This document shows positions 14,607 through 22,514 of a DNA stretch of 27,091 bases, in pieces (position 1 is the first letter of the stretch; each line of letters opens with the position of its first letter). The position numbers and the translations under genes are program-made. The notes below the pieces were generated by a model. That model was not told the DNA's origin, ran no database searches, and saw nothing but the letters and a program-made list of their open reading frames with translations. The DNA is taken from IMG/VR virus record IMGVR_UViG_3300013233_000230, positions 1 to 27,091 of that record. One strand, given 5' to 3'. This DNA is from a virus.

Positions 14607-15015
14607 CTTAATTACGAGTGCCGCCGGTGGTGGTATCCTTGGACTGATCGGCACAGGCGCTAAGATGTATATGGCGCACAAAGAGCAAGAGCAGAAGGAT
14701 GCGCACGAGATTGCCATGGCTGTGGAGTCCCGCCAAAACATGCAGATGGAGCTTAACCTCCTGAAGCAGAAGGGTGAGATGCAGCTGTCTATCGACGAGA
14801 ACAACAACGATGCTAAGAACCTCACGGCTGCGATCTCTGCGGAGCGTGACATCACTGGTACGTCGCAATGGGTGGCGGATCTTCGGGGTGCAACGCGTCC
14901 GTTCCTGACTTTCGGCTTAGTCATCTTGTCGGCGTTCAAGCCCACGGATGACTATATCTTCATGGCGACAACTGCTGTAACCTTTTGGTTCGGCGACAGA
15001 CCGAGGAAGAAGTAA
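14593..15015 (+). CDS. Holin-like membrane protein (3TM holin family-like)
   Basis: 140 aa from ATG 14593, with GGAG 7 bases upstream (an upstream in-frame start lies inside the previous gene). A membrane segment with many small residues sits near the N-terminus (about 5-22: S-L-I-T-S-A-A-G-G-G-I-L-G-L-I-G), followed by a long charged coiled coil (about 28-90) and two hydrophobic segments at the C-terminus (103-115 and 121-134), ending W-F-G-D-R-P-R-K-K. The R-P-x-L...F-W-F-G-D-R pattern is that of the three-segment holins described from gene-transfer agents and many phages. The likely role is timed permeabilisation of the inner membrane at lysis, together with the DUF5675 protein upstream. 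Confidence 0.7.
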   Translation: MEWFSLITSAAGGGILGLIGTGAKMYMAHKEQEQKDAHEIAMAVESRQNMQMELNLLKQKGEMQLSIDENNNDAKNLTAAISAERDITGTSQWVADLRGATRPFLTFGLVILSAFKPTDDYIFMATTAVTFWFGDRPRKK

Positions 15016-15161
15016 TGCCTTGGACACGCGAAGAGGTGGAGCTAGGTCTAGACCTAGACAAGACCTTAACCTTTGACGACCTTACAACTGAAATCTTTGC
15101 TGACCTGAAGGGTGTGTACACCGCACCGGATTGGACAGCAGAAACACCTTTAGGAGACTAG
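15015..15161 (+). CDS. 48-residue acidic peptide before the fibre gene
   Basis: A short frame starting in a TAATG overlap with the holin-like gene and ending two bases before the next ATG. The product is acidic (M-P-W-T-R-E-E-V-E-L-G-L-D-L-D, then T-F-D-D-L-T-T-E-I-F-A-D) with a Pro/Trp-containing C-terminus and no membrane segment. There is no database family I can name. Two-sided coupling and the clean codon use support it as a real gene; it might be a fibre assembly helper or simply a coupling element. Confidence 0.5.
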   Translation: MPWTREEVELGLDLDKTLTFDDLTTEIFADLKGVYTAPDWTAETPLGD

Positions 15162-15162
15162 A

Positions 15163-16626
15163 ATGCCTATAGAAAGCTCGACCTACCTTAGCGACCTTGA
15201 TGCCGCTAACCCAACCTCTTCCGATTTAGTACGTGAGGCTGATGATCACATACGCTTAATCAAGAGCACCTTACTTAACACCTTTCCTAATGTAGCAGGT
15301 CAGGTTACTGCGGACTCCGCAGAGCTTAACCTGCTACGTGGGCGCGTAGGTTTCGACTTCGTGCCGAACAGCGACCGAGGTGTTGGCGATGGCGTAGCGC
15401 CACTTGATGTGAATGCTAAAGTGCCCCTTGCCAATATGCCCGACACAGGTTTTATAGGAATCTCACCTACTTATGTTGTGCAGGACGTAGCGGCGCGGCT
15501 AGCTCTCACGGGCATTAATGCTGGCGATAAGGCTTTTCAGCAGGATAGTAGCGCTTTTTACGTTAACCTTACGGGGAACACATCTGCCGAAGCTGACTGG
15601 TCTTTTGTGAGTGGTGGTGGTCAGCTTTCGAGTATACAGTCTCCCGACGTAACTTATACAGTAGGAGCAACTGGCGACTACGCTAATCTTCAGTCCGCGC
15701 TTATGGCTATGGCGAACCTTTACTCTCCACGTGTTGATGCCGCAGGCGAGGCTATTGGTACGCCCTTCGTGACGTTAGAGGTGCAGGCTGGGGAAAGCCT
15801 TAATGAAACAATAGCCTTTCGCAGCCTTGACCTGAGCTTCATTAAGATAACAGCGGTTGATGCCACGCTCTTTTATAATAATGATGGCCAGCCTGGTGCT
15901 TACTTTATGCGCTTTGATAACTGTCGACTACCTCATTTTGATTTAACTATGCGAGATAACAGCGTTACAAACACTCGTGCCTTTATTGGACTGTTTGCTG
16001 GAAGCGTGATGCACAACACCAGCCTGCTTTATTGGACTAATGGAACAACAAGCCTTGCGCCTATGTTTCTGTATGCTGAGTATAGTTCTTTAGAGTTATC
16101 GACTGGGGCGAATCTTACAATCTTTAACAGCTCCGGTGTGGGCTCTCACCTAACTATACACATGAAGCATTGCCGTATAGACACAGAAGCTTATATTAAA
16201 TGCAATGATGGCGGTGGTGTGCTTTTAGAGCATACACTCTGTGCTATACGTTTTACACTCACTGTCGACGATATGCCTAATGGTGGGACTAAGCCTATAG
16301 ACTTACAATTCTGTACAGGTATAGTAACATTATCGGTCTCAGGTACGCCGCAGATTGTAACAAACGGCACCTGCATTGACGTCCTTGGTTGTTATCTCCT
16401 GGGGGATTTCTCTATTTCACAGGACAACTTTCAGTCGGACAGGCTTTTAATTCGTGATGGTAGTAGTGTTTATATGCGCGGAGGTGATATACGTTTTGGG
16501 GTAGTGGCTGATGTGAAGGATGTTACGCTGTACCCAGGCGCCACCTTCGTCAATAGCACTACACTGGTCTTTGGGACGAACGTAACCAAGAATATAGTTG
16601 CAGCAGCTATGTACAGGGGACTCTAA
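15163..16626 (+). CDS. Tail fibre/spike protein with beta-helix (487 aa)
   Basis: ATG 15163 with AGGAGA 7-10 bases upstream. The N-terminal ~60 residues carry Y-L-S-D-L-D-A-A-N-P, A-D-D-H-I-R-L-I-K and T-F-P-N...A-E-L-N-L-L, a virion-attachment type module found at the start of many phage fibres, and shared with the gene at 17286. A collagen-like-free linker follows (to about 160). From about 165 the sequence begins V-T-Y-T-V-G-A-T-G-D-Y-A-N-L-Q-S-A-L, typical of the entry to a right-handed parallel beta-helix, and runs as short strands to the end. It is likely the receptor-binding fibre or spike; no hydrolase active site can be assigned by eye. Confidence 0.75.
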   Translation: MPIESSTYLSDLDAANPTSSDLVREADDHIRLIKSTLLNTFPNVAGQVTADSAELNLLRGRVGFDFVPNSDRGVGDGVAPLDVNAKVPLANMPDTGFIGISPTYVVQDVAARLALTGINAGDKAFQQDSSAFYVNLTGNTSAEADWSFVSGGGQLSSIQSPDVTYTVGATGDYANLQSALMAMANLYSPRVDAAGEAIGTPFVTLEVQAGESLNETIAFRSLDLSFIKITAVDATLFYNNDGQPGAYFMRFDNCRLPHFDLTMRDNSVTNTRAFIGLFAGSVMHNTSLLYWTNGTTSLAPMFLYAEYSSLELSTGANLTIFNSSGVGSHLTIHMKHCRIDTEAYIKCNDGGGVLLEHTLCAIRFTLTVDDMPNGGTKPIDLQFCTGIVTLSVSGTPQIVTNGTCIDVLGCYLLGDFSISQDNFQSDRLLIRDGSSVYMRGGDIRFGVVADVKDVTLYPGATFVNSTTLVFGTNVTKNIVAAAMYRGL

Positions 16627-16627
16627 A

Positions 16628-17284
16628 ATGAAACGTGATGACTTTGTAGATACGCTTATGCGCCGCCTCGGTAACAATCAGGATGCAACGCTCCGTGAGG
16701 ATATTATAGCTGAAATGGTTATTGCTCAGGGGCAGTTGCTGGAGCAAGATGTTTTCAAACCTTGGTTCCTTATCTCTGAGGAAAGCAGTTCAGCTACTAT
16801 TGTTGCAGACGAGCGGGTTCTACTTCCTGTAGACTTCTTGTCCTTTTGGGAAGAGAGCCCCGTGTATCGTTATGATACAGAACTCGCAGATCCTTACATA
16901 GCTATGCCGCGTGAGGATTGGGGTGACATTACGTCCAACCTAGATTACTCAGGAACGCCTACCCATTTTGATATGGCAGGCCGTTACCTTATGATGCGTC
17001 CAGTACCTGATGCTATTTACCCTTTGCGTTTTTGGTATTACAAACGTGGCTCGGATCTGACAGGCGCTTACGGTGATAGCAATAACATTGAGAACGTTTG
17101 GTTGGAGCATGCTAACGATTGGCTGATGGGTGAGGTTGGTTTTGTTATAGCCTCACAGTATTTACAAATGAAAGACAACGCCGCCGCCCTGTTTACTTCA
17201 CAAGCAACTCGGGCGCGTAATCGTGTTATGTCCTTAAACATAGCGCAACAAGAAATACTTAAAGAACGTATTATCGGAGGATAA
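16628..17284 (+). CDS. Head-tail adaptor protein (SU10 adaptor-like)
   Basis: 218 aa from ATG 16628 with AGGGGA 7 bases upstream; the frame extends back to 16598 inside the fibre gene. It begins with an acidic/basic helix (M-K-R-D-D-F-V-D-T-L), then L-E-Q-D-V-F-K-P-W-F-L-I-S-E-E, V-L-L-P-V-D-F-L-S-F-W-E-E and a Trp/Tyr-rich strand pair (L-R-F-W-Y-Y-K-R-G). The L-P-x-D-F-L-x-F-W-E pattern and size match the adaptors of SU10-type podoviruses (functional counterpart of T7 gp11 and P22 gp4), which bind below the portal. Finding it beside the nozzle-like gene (18912) supports this. The name rests on recalled pattern and context. Confidence 0.7.
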   Translation: MKRDDFVDTLMRRLGNNQDATLREDIIAEMVIAQGQLLEQDVFKPWFLISEESSSATIVADERVLLPVDFLSFWEESPVYRYDTELADPYIAMPREDWGDITSNLDYSGTPTHFDMAGRYLMMRPVPDAIYPLRFWYYKRGSDLTGAYGDSNNIENVWLEHANDWLMGEVGFVIASQYLQMKDNAAALFTSQATRARNRVMSLNIAQQEILKERIIGG

Positions 17285-17285
17285 C

Positions 17286-17906
17286 GTGGGATTAGAAAAC
17301 TTAACAGGTAATAAATATATATCGGATTTGGATAGTACGAATCCAGTAGGTGCTACGGATTTCATCAGTACAGCTGACGATCACCTTCGTGGTATTAAGA
17401 ATGTACTAAAGCAAACGTTTCCGAACCTTAATGCTGCGGTCAGCTTAACACCTGCGGAACTGAATCTTCTTGCAGGACTCATAGATCTTAACTTTTTGCA
17501 CCAGGCAACAGGTGGTGTGGTTGGCGGCGCAGTGGTTCTGTCTGGCGCAGTAACCTTTAGCCAACAAGGCCCGGAGGTTCATTTTGAAAAGAACGTGAGT
17601 CAGGCTTACTCTGCCGCCAATGCGACTGGTGTTGTGTCCGTGGACACAGCCTCTGCCTCTTGGTTTAACTATACATTCCAGGGTGTGACTACTTTTAGTT
17701 TTGATAACCCTCCAACAGCGGGTGTACGAAATTTCACAATGGAGATGCTCAACGCGGCGGGATTTCCCCCCGTGTGGCCGGCCTCCGTGAAGTGGGCAGG
17801 TGGCGTTGAGCCAATCTGGTCAGCGGGAACTGATATAGTCTCGTTTGTGTCAAAGGATCAGGGTACATCTTGGTATGCTTTTCCAGGCGGATTCAACTTT
17901 GCTTAG
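17286..17906 (+). CDS. Short fibre protein sharing the N-terminal module (206 aa)
   Basis: GTG 17286 with CGGAGG 5 bases upstream. Residues 8-70 repeat the module of the gene at 15163: Y-I-S-D-L-D-S-T-N-P, A-D-D-H-L-R-G-I-K, T-F-P-N and A-E-L-N-L-L. The C-terminal part is a compact beta-rich domain with W-F-N-Y-T-F-Q-G-V-T-T-F, P-P-V-W-P-A-S-V-K-W-A-G-G and D-Q-G-T-S-W-Y-A-F-P-G-G, a pattern common in phage receptor-side or tail-side domains. It could be a second, shorter tail fibre or an adaptor onto which another fibre part mounts. It overlaps the next gene by 32 bases. Confidence 0.7.
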   Translation: MGLENLTGNKYISDLDSTNPVGATDFISTADDHLRGIKNVLKQTFPNLNAAVSLTPAELNLLAGLIDLNFLHQATGGVVGGAVVLSGAVTFSQQGPEVHFEKNVSQAYSAANATGVVSVDTASASWFNYTFQGVTTFSFDNPPTAGVRNFTMEMLNAAGFPPVWPASVKWAGGVEPIWSAGTDIVSFVSKDQGTSWYAFPGGFNFA

Positions 17907-18912
17907 CGCTAGCCTCTGTGTGCAGCAATCTAGCGAGACTCGTGCGGCGGCGTTTGGCGCTCCACTAGCTACCGTAGGTACCTCAGGTCTACGTTACCTG
18001 CAGACTGTAGGCGATTGGCTCGTTGTGACTGAGGTCGCTAGTAACAAGGCGCACTTCTCACAGGATGGAATCTCCTGGTTCGAGAAAGACTTTGGGGCGT
18101 ACACGCCAGGTCAGATGGCTTTCGGTAATGGTAAATTCCTTGTGGCCGCTAATGAGTATAATGCTGTGGCGAACACAGACACAGCAGCTTTTCTCTCGTG
18201 TGGAGCTGACCCGACAGGAACCTGGACTTACTTCGCTCAGCCTGTTGGTGCGCCCTCCACATTCCCTCGGTGTACAGCCTGCTTGTTTAAAGATGGCTAC
18301 TTCTTTCTCATGGGGAAGAATACCGCAGGACTCTCCTTCGTTGCAAGTAGTCCCGACACGATAACCTGGATTGGTGATGTGGGCGACACCTCAGCGCCAA
18401 GCGCTAACGTGGGTGTACGTGCTAACTATAATCCTGGTAAAGTACATTTTGAAGAGGCCGTCTCGGGTTTTAACTACACGCGTGCTACGAACTATACAGA
18501 CAGTCTTGGCTTTGTTGTAGGGCAAGAATCCTCCAGTCTTTCTGTAGTTAGGAGTCCTAACTTAAAAGCGTACGCTGTAGCGCCTGAGGCTAATGATGCT
18601 ATACAGGTTACGGACGATAGTTTAGCTACAGTTTGGGGTCGACGTGTCCTAGACAACCTGACTATCTCGGAGCTAAGTGTACCGTATGTTAAGGTTAACG
18701 GCGAGTACTCCTTGGGTGTTGCAGCAGCGGCAGACAAAGTGCTGCTCACCACGACGCTTGGTTATTGTGAGTCTTTGACTTCTGATATAAGCAATTTCAC
18801 ACAGCCTGCCGATGGTGTCAGCTTTACTAACCATGCCATCTCGATGTTTCGAAACGCCTTCTTTATACTCAATCAGAGTACTGGCGAACTACGCAAGAGG
18901 ATTTACAGCTAA
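17875..18912 (+). CDS. Propeller-like tail-region protein (345 aa)
   Basis: ATG 17875 overlaps the end of the previous gene; an earlier TTG (17845) is less likely. Repeated strands with the pattern of sialidase/Asp-box-like propellers are visible: S-Q-D-G-I-S-W (about 64), M-A-F-G-N-G-K-F-L-V-A-A, L-F-K-D-G-Y-F-F-L-M and S-S-P-D-T-I-T-W. The 'SxDGxxW' units fall at the start of blades, with 'F-x-x-G-x-F-x-V' strands between. No catalytic residues are assigned. The position between a short fibre and the nozzle gene suggests a fibre component that continues the preceding protein's job; the overlap fits a single fibre split into two polypeptides. Confidence 0.6.
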   Translation: MLFQADSTLLSASLCVQQSSETRAAAFGAPLATVGTSGLRYLQTVGDWLVVTEVASNKAHFSQDGISWFEKDFGAYTPGQMAFGNGKFLVAANEYNAVANTDTAAFLSCGADPTGTWTYFAQPVGAPSTFPRCTACLFKDGYFFLMGKNTAGLSFVASSPDTITWIGDVGDTSAPSANVGVRANYNPGKVHFEEAVSGFNYTRATNYTDSLGFVVGQESSSLSVVRSPNLKAYAVAPEANDAIQVTDDSLATVWGRRVLDNLTISELSVPYVKVNGEYSLGVAAAADKVLLTTTLGYCESLTSDISNFTQPADGVSFTNHAISMFRNAFFILNQSTGELRKRIYS

Positions 18913-20513
18913 TGCCCTTAGTCCACATAGATAATGTAAACAAGTATGGGGTCGTGACTGACCTCGAGTCTTACGACCTACCGCCTGAGGCTTGGTCGCT
19001 TGTGCAGAACGTACGCTTCACCAAGCGTGGGGCTGAAAAGTTTCATGGTCATGAAGAGTTCCTTGGGGGTTGGACGTTTTCCCCCTACTGGCTGACTGCG
19101 TTTTACACTAGCGCCAGCTACCACTGGGTTTATGCGGGACTGACAAGGCTTGGCATGACGACAGGTGCTGCCCATGTAGATGTAAGCCGGTATACCAGCG
19201 TGCTGGGTGATGCGGACTATAACTTCCCTCTAGGTACAAACTTCTCTTTTGCACAGCTTGGGGAGTTGCCCCTTGTCTTTGCCGATGGGAATTCTGAACC
19301 GCCCCAAAGTTGGAATGCCACGAACTTACGCTTTGAGGATTTGCCCAACTGGCAGGCGGACACCTTTGCGGATATCGCCACTGTAGTAGATCGGCATGTG
19401 GTCGTCATGCGAGTTAAGAAGTCGGGCGTTGCGTTTAACCCTCGTATGGTCAAGTGGAGTCAACCTGCTGATCCAGGCACATACCCAAGTAGCTGGGATG
19501 AAACGGATCCTGCAAATACAGCAGGTGAAGTTACCCTTGCGGAAACACCTGGGGCGATTGTTGCCAGTGCACAGTTGGGCAACTCAATGCTTATCTACAA
19601 AGAGGACTCGATCATCTCCATGCGTTATGTGGGCGGGCAGTCTATCTTCCGTTTCGATACCGTGTTCTCCGAGTTTGGTGCCATCGGTAGGAATGCCGTG
19701 GGTGTGCTGGAAAACGCGCACGTGGTCGTCACGCTTAACGATATCTTCATGCACAACGGCTCAACCTTCGAGAGTGTTATTGACGCGAAGAATCGGGATC
19801 TTTTCTTTGAGGCGCTTGATGCGGATTACTTAGATAAGCTTAATGTGCAGGTGCTTAATGTTGCCTCTGAGGTTTGGTTTAGCTTTCCAGGTGTAGGTAG
19901 CGATGGGACGCTTAACACCGCATGGGTTTGGAATTATAAACTGAATGTCTGGTCGCGTAGGGACTTACAGGACTTTGACTTTATGGCAGTAGGCTTCATT
20001 GATACCTCTAGTGTGTCGCTAGTCATGGACACGCAGAACCTTACTTTTAATGAAGGCTCAGACACTTTTGATAAACTTTCGACGGAACCTGTACTTGAAG
20101 ACTTTGCGGCTATACGTGCAGCGGATTCAAAGCTTTTTAAGCTTAACAGCAGTGACGCTTTTGATGGTGGGGCTTTCACGTCTAGGCTTGAGCGCACCGG
20201 TCTTGCCCTGGTTGGGCGTGATCGGCAGGACGAGTGGCTTATAGATATGGATAGCCGCAAGTTTATCAGGCGCATACATCCTAGACTAAAAGCAAGTGGG
20301 CCTGTGAAAATCTATGTGGGTGGTCAAGAGCACCTAGACGGTGTGATCAACTGGACAGGCCCATTTAGTTTTGACCCGAACACTCAGACGCATTTAGACT
20401 GTCGTGTGAACGCGAGGTTCTTCGCGTTCCGCATTGAAACAACTACGGATCTTTCCTGGGAGTTGCTGGGTTATAGCCTGGATCTTGATGTTATAGGGAG
20501 GGCGCAGCGATGA
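18912..20513 (+). CDS. Tail nozzle/hub protein (podovirus tail stabilisation type)
   Basis: 533 aa, ATG in a TAATG overlap. The N-terminus has a short strand and N-V-R-F-T-K-R-G-A-E-K-F-H-G-H, and the body is a run of beta strands with many Trp/Phe, e.g. W-V-Y-A-G-L, L-P-L-V-F-A-D-G, M-L-I-Y-K-E-D-S-I and W-V-W-N-Y-K-L-N-V-W-S-R-R-D. Propeller-like nozzle proteins of this size and build are found in podoviruses (counterparts of P22 gp10 and T7 gp12), where they form the tail tip below the adaptor and hold fibres. The neighbours (adaptor 16628, fibres) fit that role. The start of the next gene overlaps its stop (ATGA). Confidence 0.7.
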   Translation: MPLVHIDNVNKYGVVTDLESYDLPPEAWSLVQNVRFTKRGAEKFHGHEEFLGGWTFSPYWLTAFYTSASYHWVYAGLTRLGMTTGAAHVDVSRYTSVLGDADYNFPLGTNFSFAQLGELPLVFADGNSEPPQSWNATNLRFEDLPNWQADTFADIATVVDRHVVVMRVKKSGVAFNPRMVKWSQPADPGTYPSSWDETDPANTAGEVTLAETPGAIVASAQLGNSMLIYKEDSIISMRYVGGQSIFRFDTVFSEFGAIGRNAVGVLENAHVVVTLNDIFMHNGSTFESVIDAKNRDLFFEALDADYLDKLNVQVLNVASEVWFSFPGVGSDGTLNTAWVWNYKLNVWSRRDLQDFDFMAVGFIDTSSVSLVMDTQNLTFNEGSDTFDKLSTEPVLEDFAAIRAADSKLFKLNSSDAFDGGAFTSRLERTGLALVGRDRQDEWLIDMDSRKFIRRIHPRLKASGPVKIYVGGQEHLDGVINWTGPFSFDPNTQTHLDCRVNARFFAFRIETTTDLSWELLGYSLDLDVIGRAQR

Positions 20514-20746
20514 GCTTTGTACGTGGGTTTATACCTCAACATGTGGAAGGTGTCCTCGTTTACCTCGAGGAGCTTGGCCTTCGTTTAGAGCAGGCGTTTG
20601 TTGAGCCTTATGAAATCCTGACATCGGAACCTTTAGCTAGCAGCCCTGGGCTCGTAGTCTACGCCGATGGTGTCTCCTGGAACCCAGGTAGTGGGGAAGG
20701 CCTGTACAGAAGATCACTCGCACGAACTTGGGTGTTTATAGGCTGA
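20510..20746 (+). CDS. Small hypothetical phage protein (78 aa)
   Basis: ATGA overlap with the nozzle gene and an AGGGAGG ribosome binding site about 7 bases upstream. The N-terminal half is helical (V-E-G-V-L-V-Y-L-E-E-L-G-L-R-L-E-Q-A-F), followed by a strand/turn part with G-L-V-V-Y-A-D-G-V-S-W-N-P-G-S-G-E-G-L-Y and W-V-F-I-G. The second half, ending a beta hairpin, resembles short C-terminal domains that finish structural proteins. No function is assigned. A 67-base gap follows, the widest between 15163 and the window end. Confidence 0.65.
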   Translation: MSFVRGFIPQHVEGVLVYLEELGLRLEQAFVEPYEILTSEPLASSPGLVVYADGVSWNPGSGEGLYRRSLARTWVFIG

Positions 20747-20813
20747 ACGCCTTGCAAGCTTAAGCCTTCTGTGGTAAGGTATTGTTTTAAATTATTGTAT
20801 TATGGGATCGAAC

Positions 20814-21566
20814 ATGCAAGCATTGAAAGAGAGTAGCATCGACAAGATCAAACAGCTTGAGGCAGTCATGCTTGACATGCCGCAGTACGAGGCTGAAATC
20901 AAACACTACCACGCTAATGGTTTTTACGCTCGCGAGATGCGTATACCTGCAGGCGTGGTTCTCGTTGGCAAGACTCACGCAAGTGAGCATCTTTGCTTTA
21001 TATCGCAGGGCAAGTGTCTTGTGGTCTCGGAAGAGTTCACAGGTGAGGTCTCCGCACCCTATACTTACGTGTCGAAGCCTGGGGCAAAGCGTGCTATCAC
21101 GGCGCTTGAGGATCTGGTGTGGACTACGGTTCACAGGACGGAGTTGTCAGACTTGGATGCGCTTGAAGCTGAACTGATCGTATCAGACCAAATAACGCTG
21201 GATAAGCTTGATCACGTATCCTTCTTGCAGGAGGCCGGCGTAACTGAGGGGCAATCGCGCTTGATCTCAGAGCACGGTATGCTGGACTTAGAGCTCGGGC
21301 TCGCCTCTTATGGCTTGCGCTTAGCGGACTCACTACGTCAGGGCAAGGGCATATTTGCGGCTAAGCAGCTAGAGGCTCATGTGCGAGCTGCCCCCATGAC
21401 GGATGGGCTCAAGCGTACAACAGTCGGGCGTTACACGAATCACTCAGCTCAACCTAATTGTAGGGTTGTGAAAGCTGACGGTGATTTTTATTTAGAAACA
21501 CTTGATGCTATCGCGAAAGGCGATGAGCTGGTGATTGATTACAGATACATACTTAGGAGTATATAA
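20814..21566 (+). CDS. Cupin–SET domain fusion protein
   Basis: 250 aa from ATG 20814 (an ATG at 20802 adds four residues; both have weak ribosome binding sites). Residues about 35-110 form a cupin-like barrel: R-I-P-A-G-V-V-L-V-G-K-T-H, E-H-L-C-F-I-S-Q-G (cupin motif 1 with His/Glu/His-type residues) and P-G-A-K-R-A-I...W-T-T-V-H (motif 2). Residues about 175-248 have SET-domain hallmarks: G-K-G-I-F-A (SAM-binding GxG entry), G-R-Y-T-N-H-S-A-Q-P-N-C (the NHSxxPNC motif) and G-D-E-L-V-I-D-Y (the GEELxxDY motif with catalytic Tyr). The SET is very compact; the usual central insertion is missing. SET proteins methylate lysines, mostly in eukaryotes; here a virion or host protein would be the target (inference). 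Confidence 0.75.
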   Translation: MQALKESSIDKIKQLEAVMLDMPQYEAEIKHYHANGFYAREMRIPAGVVLVGKTHASEHLCFISQGKCLVVSEEFTGEVSAPYTYVSKPGAKRAITALEDLVWTTVHRTELSDLDALEAELIVSDQITLDKLDHVSFLQEAGVTEGQSRLISEHGMLDLELGLASYGLRLADSLRQGKGIFAAKQLEAHVRAAPMTDGLKRTTVGRYTNHSAQPNCRVVKADGDFYLETLDAIAKGDELVIDYRYILRSI

Positions 21567-21567
21567 C

Positions 21568-22512
21568 ATGAGTTGGGTAGCAGTAGCAACAATTGGTGGG
21601 GCGTTACTTTCGAGTAGTAGCGCATCTAAAACGAACAAGTCGAACGAGCGTATAGCGCAGCAACAGGCGAATGCGACACCGAAGTTTAACACGACACTTC
21701 AGCCCGAGATTGAAAAGAATCTTGGTACGACCTCAGGTAGTCCTTATTCCGCGTTTCAAGGTCAGGACGTTGCTGGTTTTTCTACACAGCAGAACCAGGC
21801 GCTTGGCAATGGTGGGGCTGTGGCGCAGGGACTGAACGCGAACGCAGGGACTGCCTCGGAGGGCTTTAACGCGTTCGCCTCAGGTCAGTTCCGTGATGCA
21901 GGGAATCCGCAGATGCAGGCTATGGTTGCAAGTCTACAACAGAACGCTCAGGATAACTTTCAAAGGAACACTAACCCTGCTATACAGAACACTGCGGTGC
22001 AGGATGGTGGTATCGGGGGGAGTCGTCAGGGCATAGCGCAAGGCCTAGCGATCTCGGATATGAACAAACAACTGATTAACGCTGAGGCCGATATGCGTGG
22101 CAACCAGTACAACCAGGATATGAGTAATCAACTTAGCGCCCTGCAGAATCAGGGTTCTATCTTGAGTGGCCAGACGGCTGGTGATAACTACTTGATGCAG
22201 CAAGGTGGGCTTGTCCAAGCGTTACAGCAGGCTAACCTCGACTCAGGTAAAGCCAAGTTTCTTGACAAGGCGAATGGTCAGTACAATCGCGATAAGGATA
22301 TGTTGTCGTTGTTGCTGGGTACGCCGACAAGTTCTGGACAATTCCAGGCTCCGGTTCGTACCGATCCTATGGCGGCAGGTTTTGGTGGGGCGCTCACCGC
22401 GTACCAATTAGCACAGGGTTACGGTGGTGGTAATACGACGCCAGCGCCTGTGCCGACTTGGCAGACTGGTGGTGGAATGAATCCAAATAACTTTGAATAC
22501 ACAGGACCTTAA
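21568..22512 (+). CDS. Candidate internal virion/DNA-ejection protein 1 (314 aa)
   Basis: ATG 21568 with AGGAG 8 bases upstream; the frame runs back into the previous gene. The N-terminus is hydrophobic and signal-like (M-S-W-V-A-V-A-T-I-G-G-A-L-L-S-S-S-S-A), followed by a Gln/Asn/Ala/Gly-rich helical body with few aromatic residues. This composition and a hydrophobic N-terminus are usual for podoviral ejection proteins (counterparts of P22 gp7 and T7 gp14), which leave the capsid and cross the host envelope. It is followed by two more polar proteins and a giant protein, a typical ejection-gene order. Confidence 0.65.
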   Translation: MSWVAVATIGGALLSSSSASKTNKSNERIAQQQANATPKFNTTLQPEIEKNLGTTSGSPYSAFQGQDVAGFSTQQNQALGNGGAVAQGLNANAGTASEGFNAFASGQFRDAGNPQMQAMVASLQQNAQDNFQRNTNPAIQNTAVQDGGIGGSRQGIAQGLAISDMNKQLINAEADMRGNQYNQDMSNQLSALQNQGSILSGQTAGDNYLMQQGGLVQALQQANLDSGKAKFLDKANGQYNRDKDMLSLLLGTPTSSGQFQAPVRTDPMAAGFGGALTAYQLAQGYGGGNTTPAPVPTWQTGGGMNPNNFEYTGP

Positions 22513-22514
22513 TT

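Noticed and set aside
14526-14945. Leftward frame antisense to the lysis genes
   Set aside because: Overlaps DUF5675 and holin genes fully; no ribosome binding site and a Cys/Ser-rich product typical of antisense shadows.
20747-20813. Promoter or terminator before the cupin–SET gene
   Set aside because: TTGCAA at 20752 lacks a matching -10 at the right distance, and the only hairpin (CCTT/AAGG) is too short. The gap is A+T-rich, but neither element can be supported.
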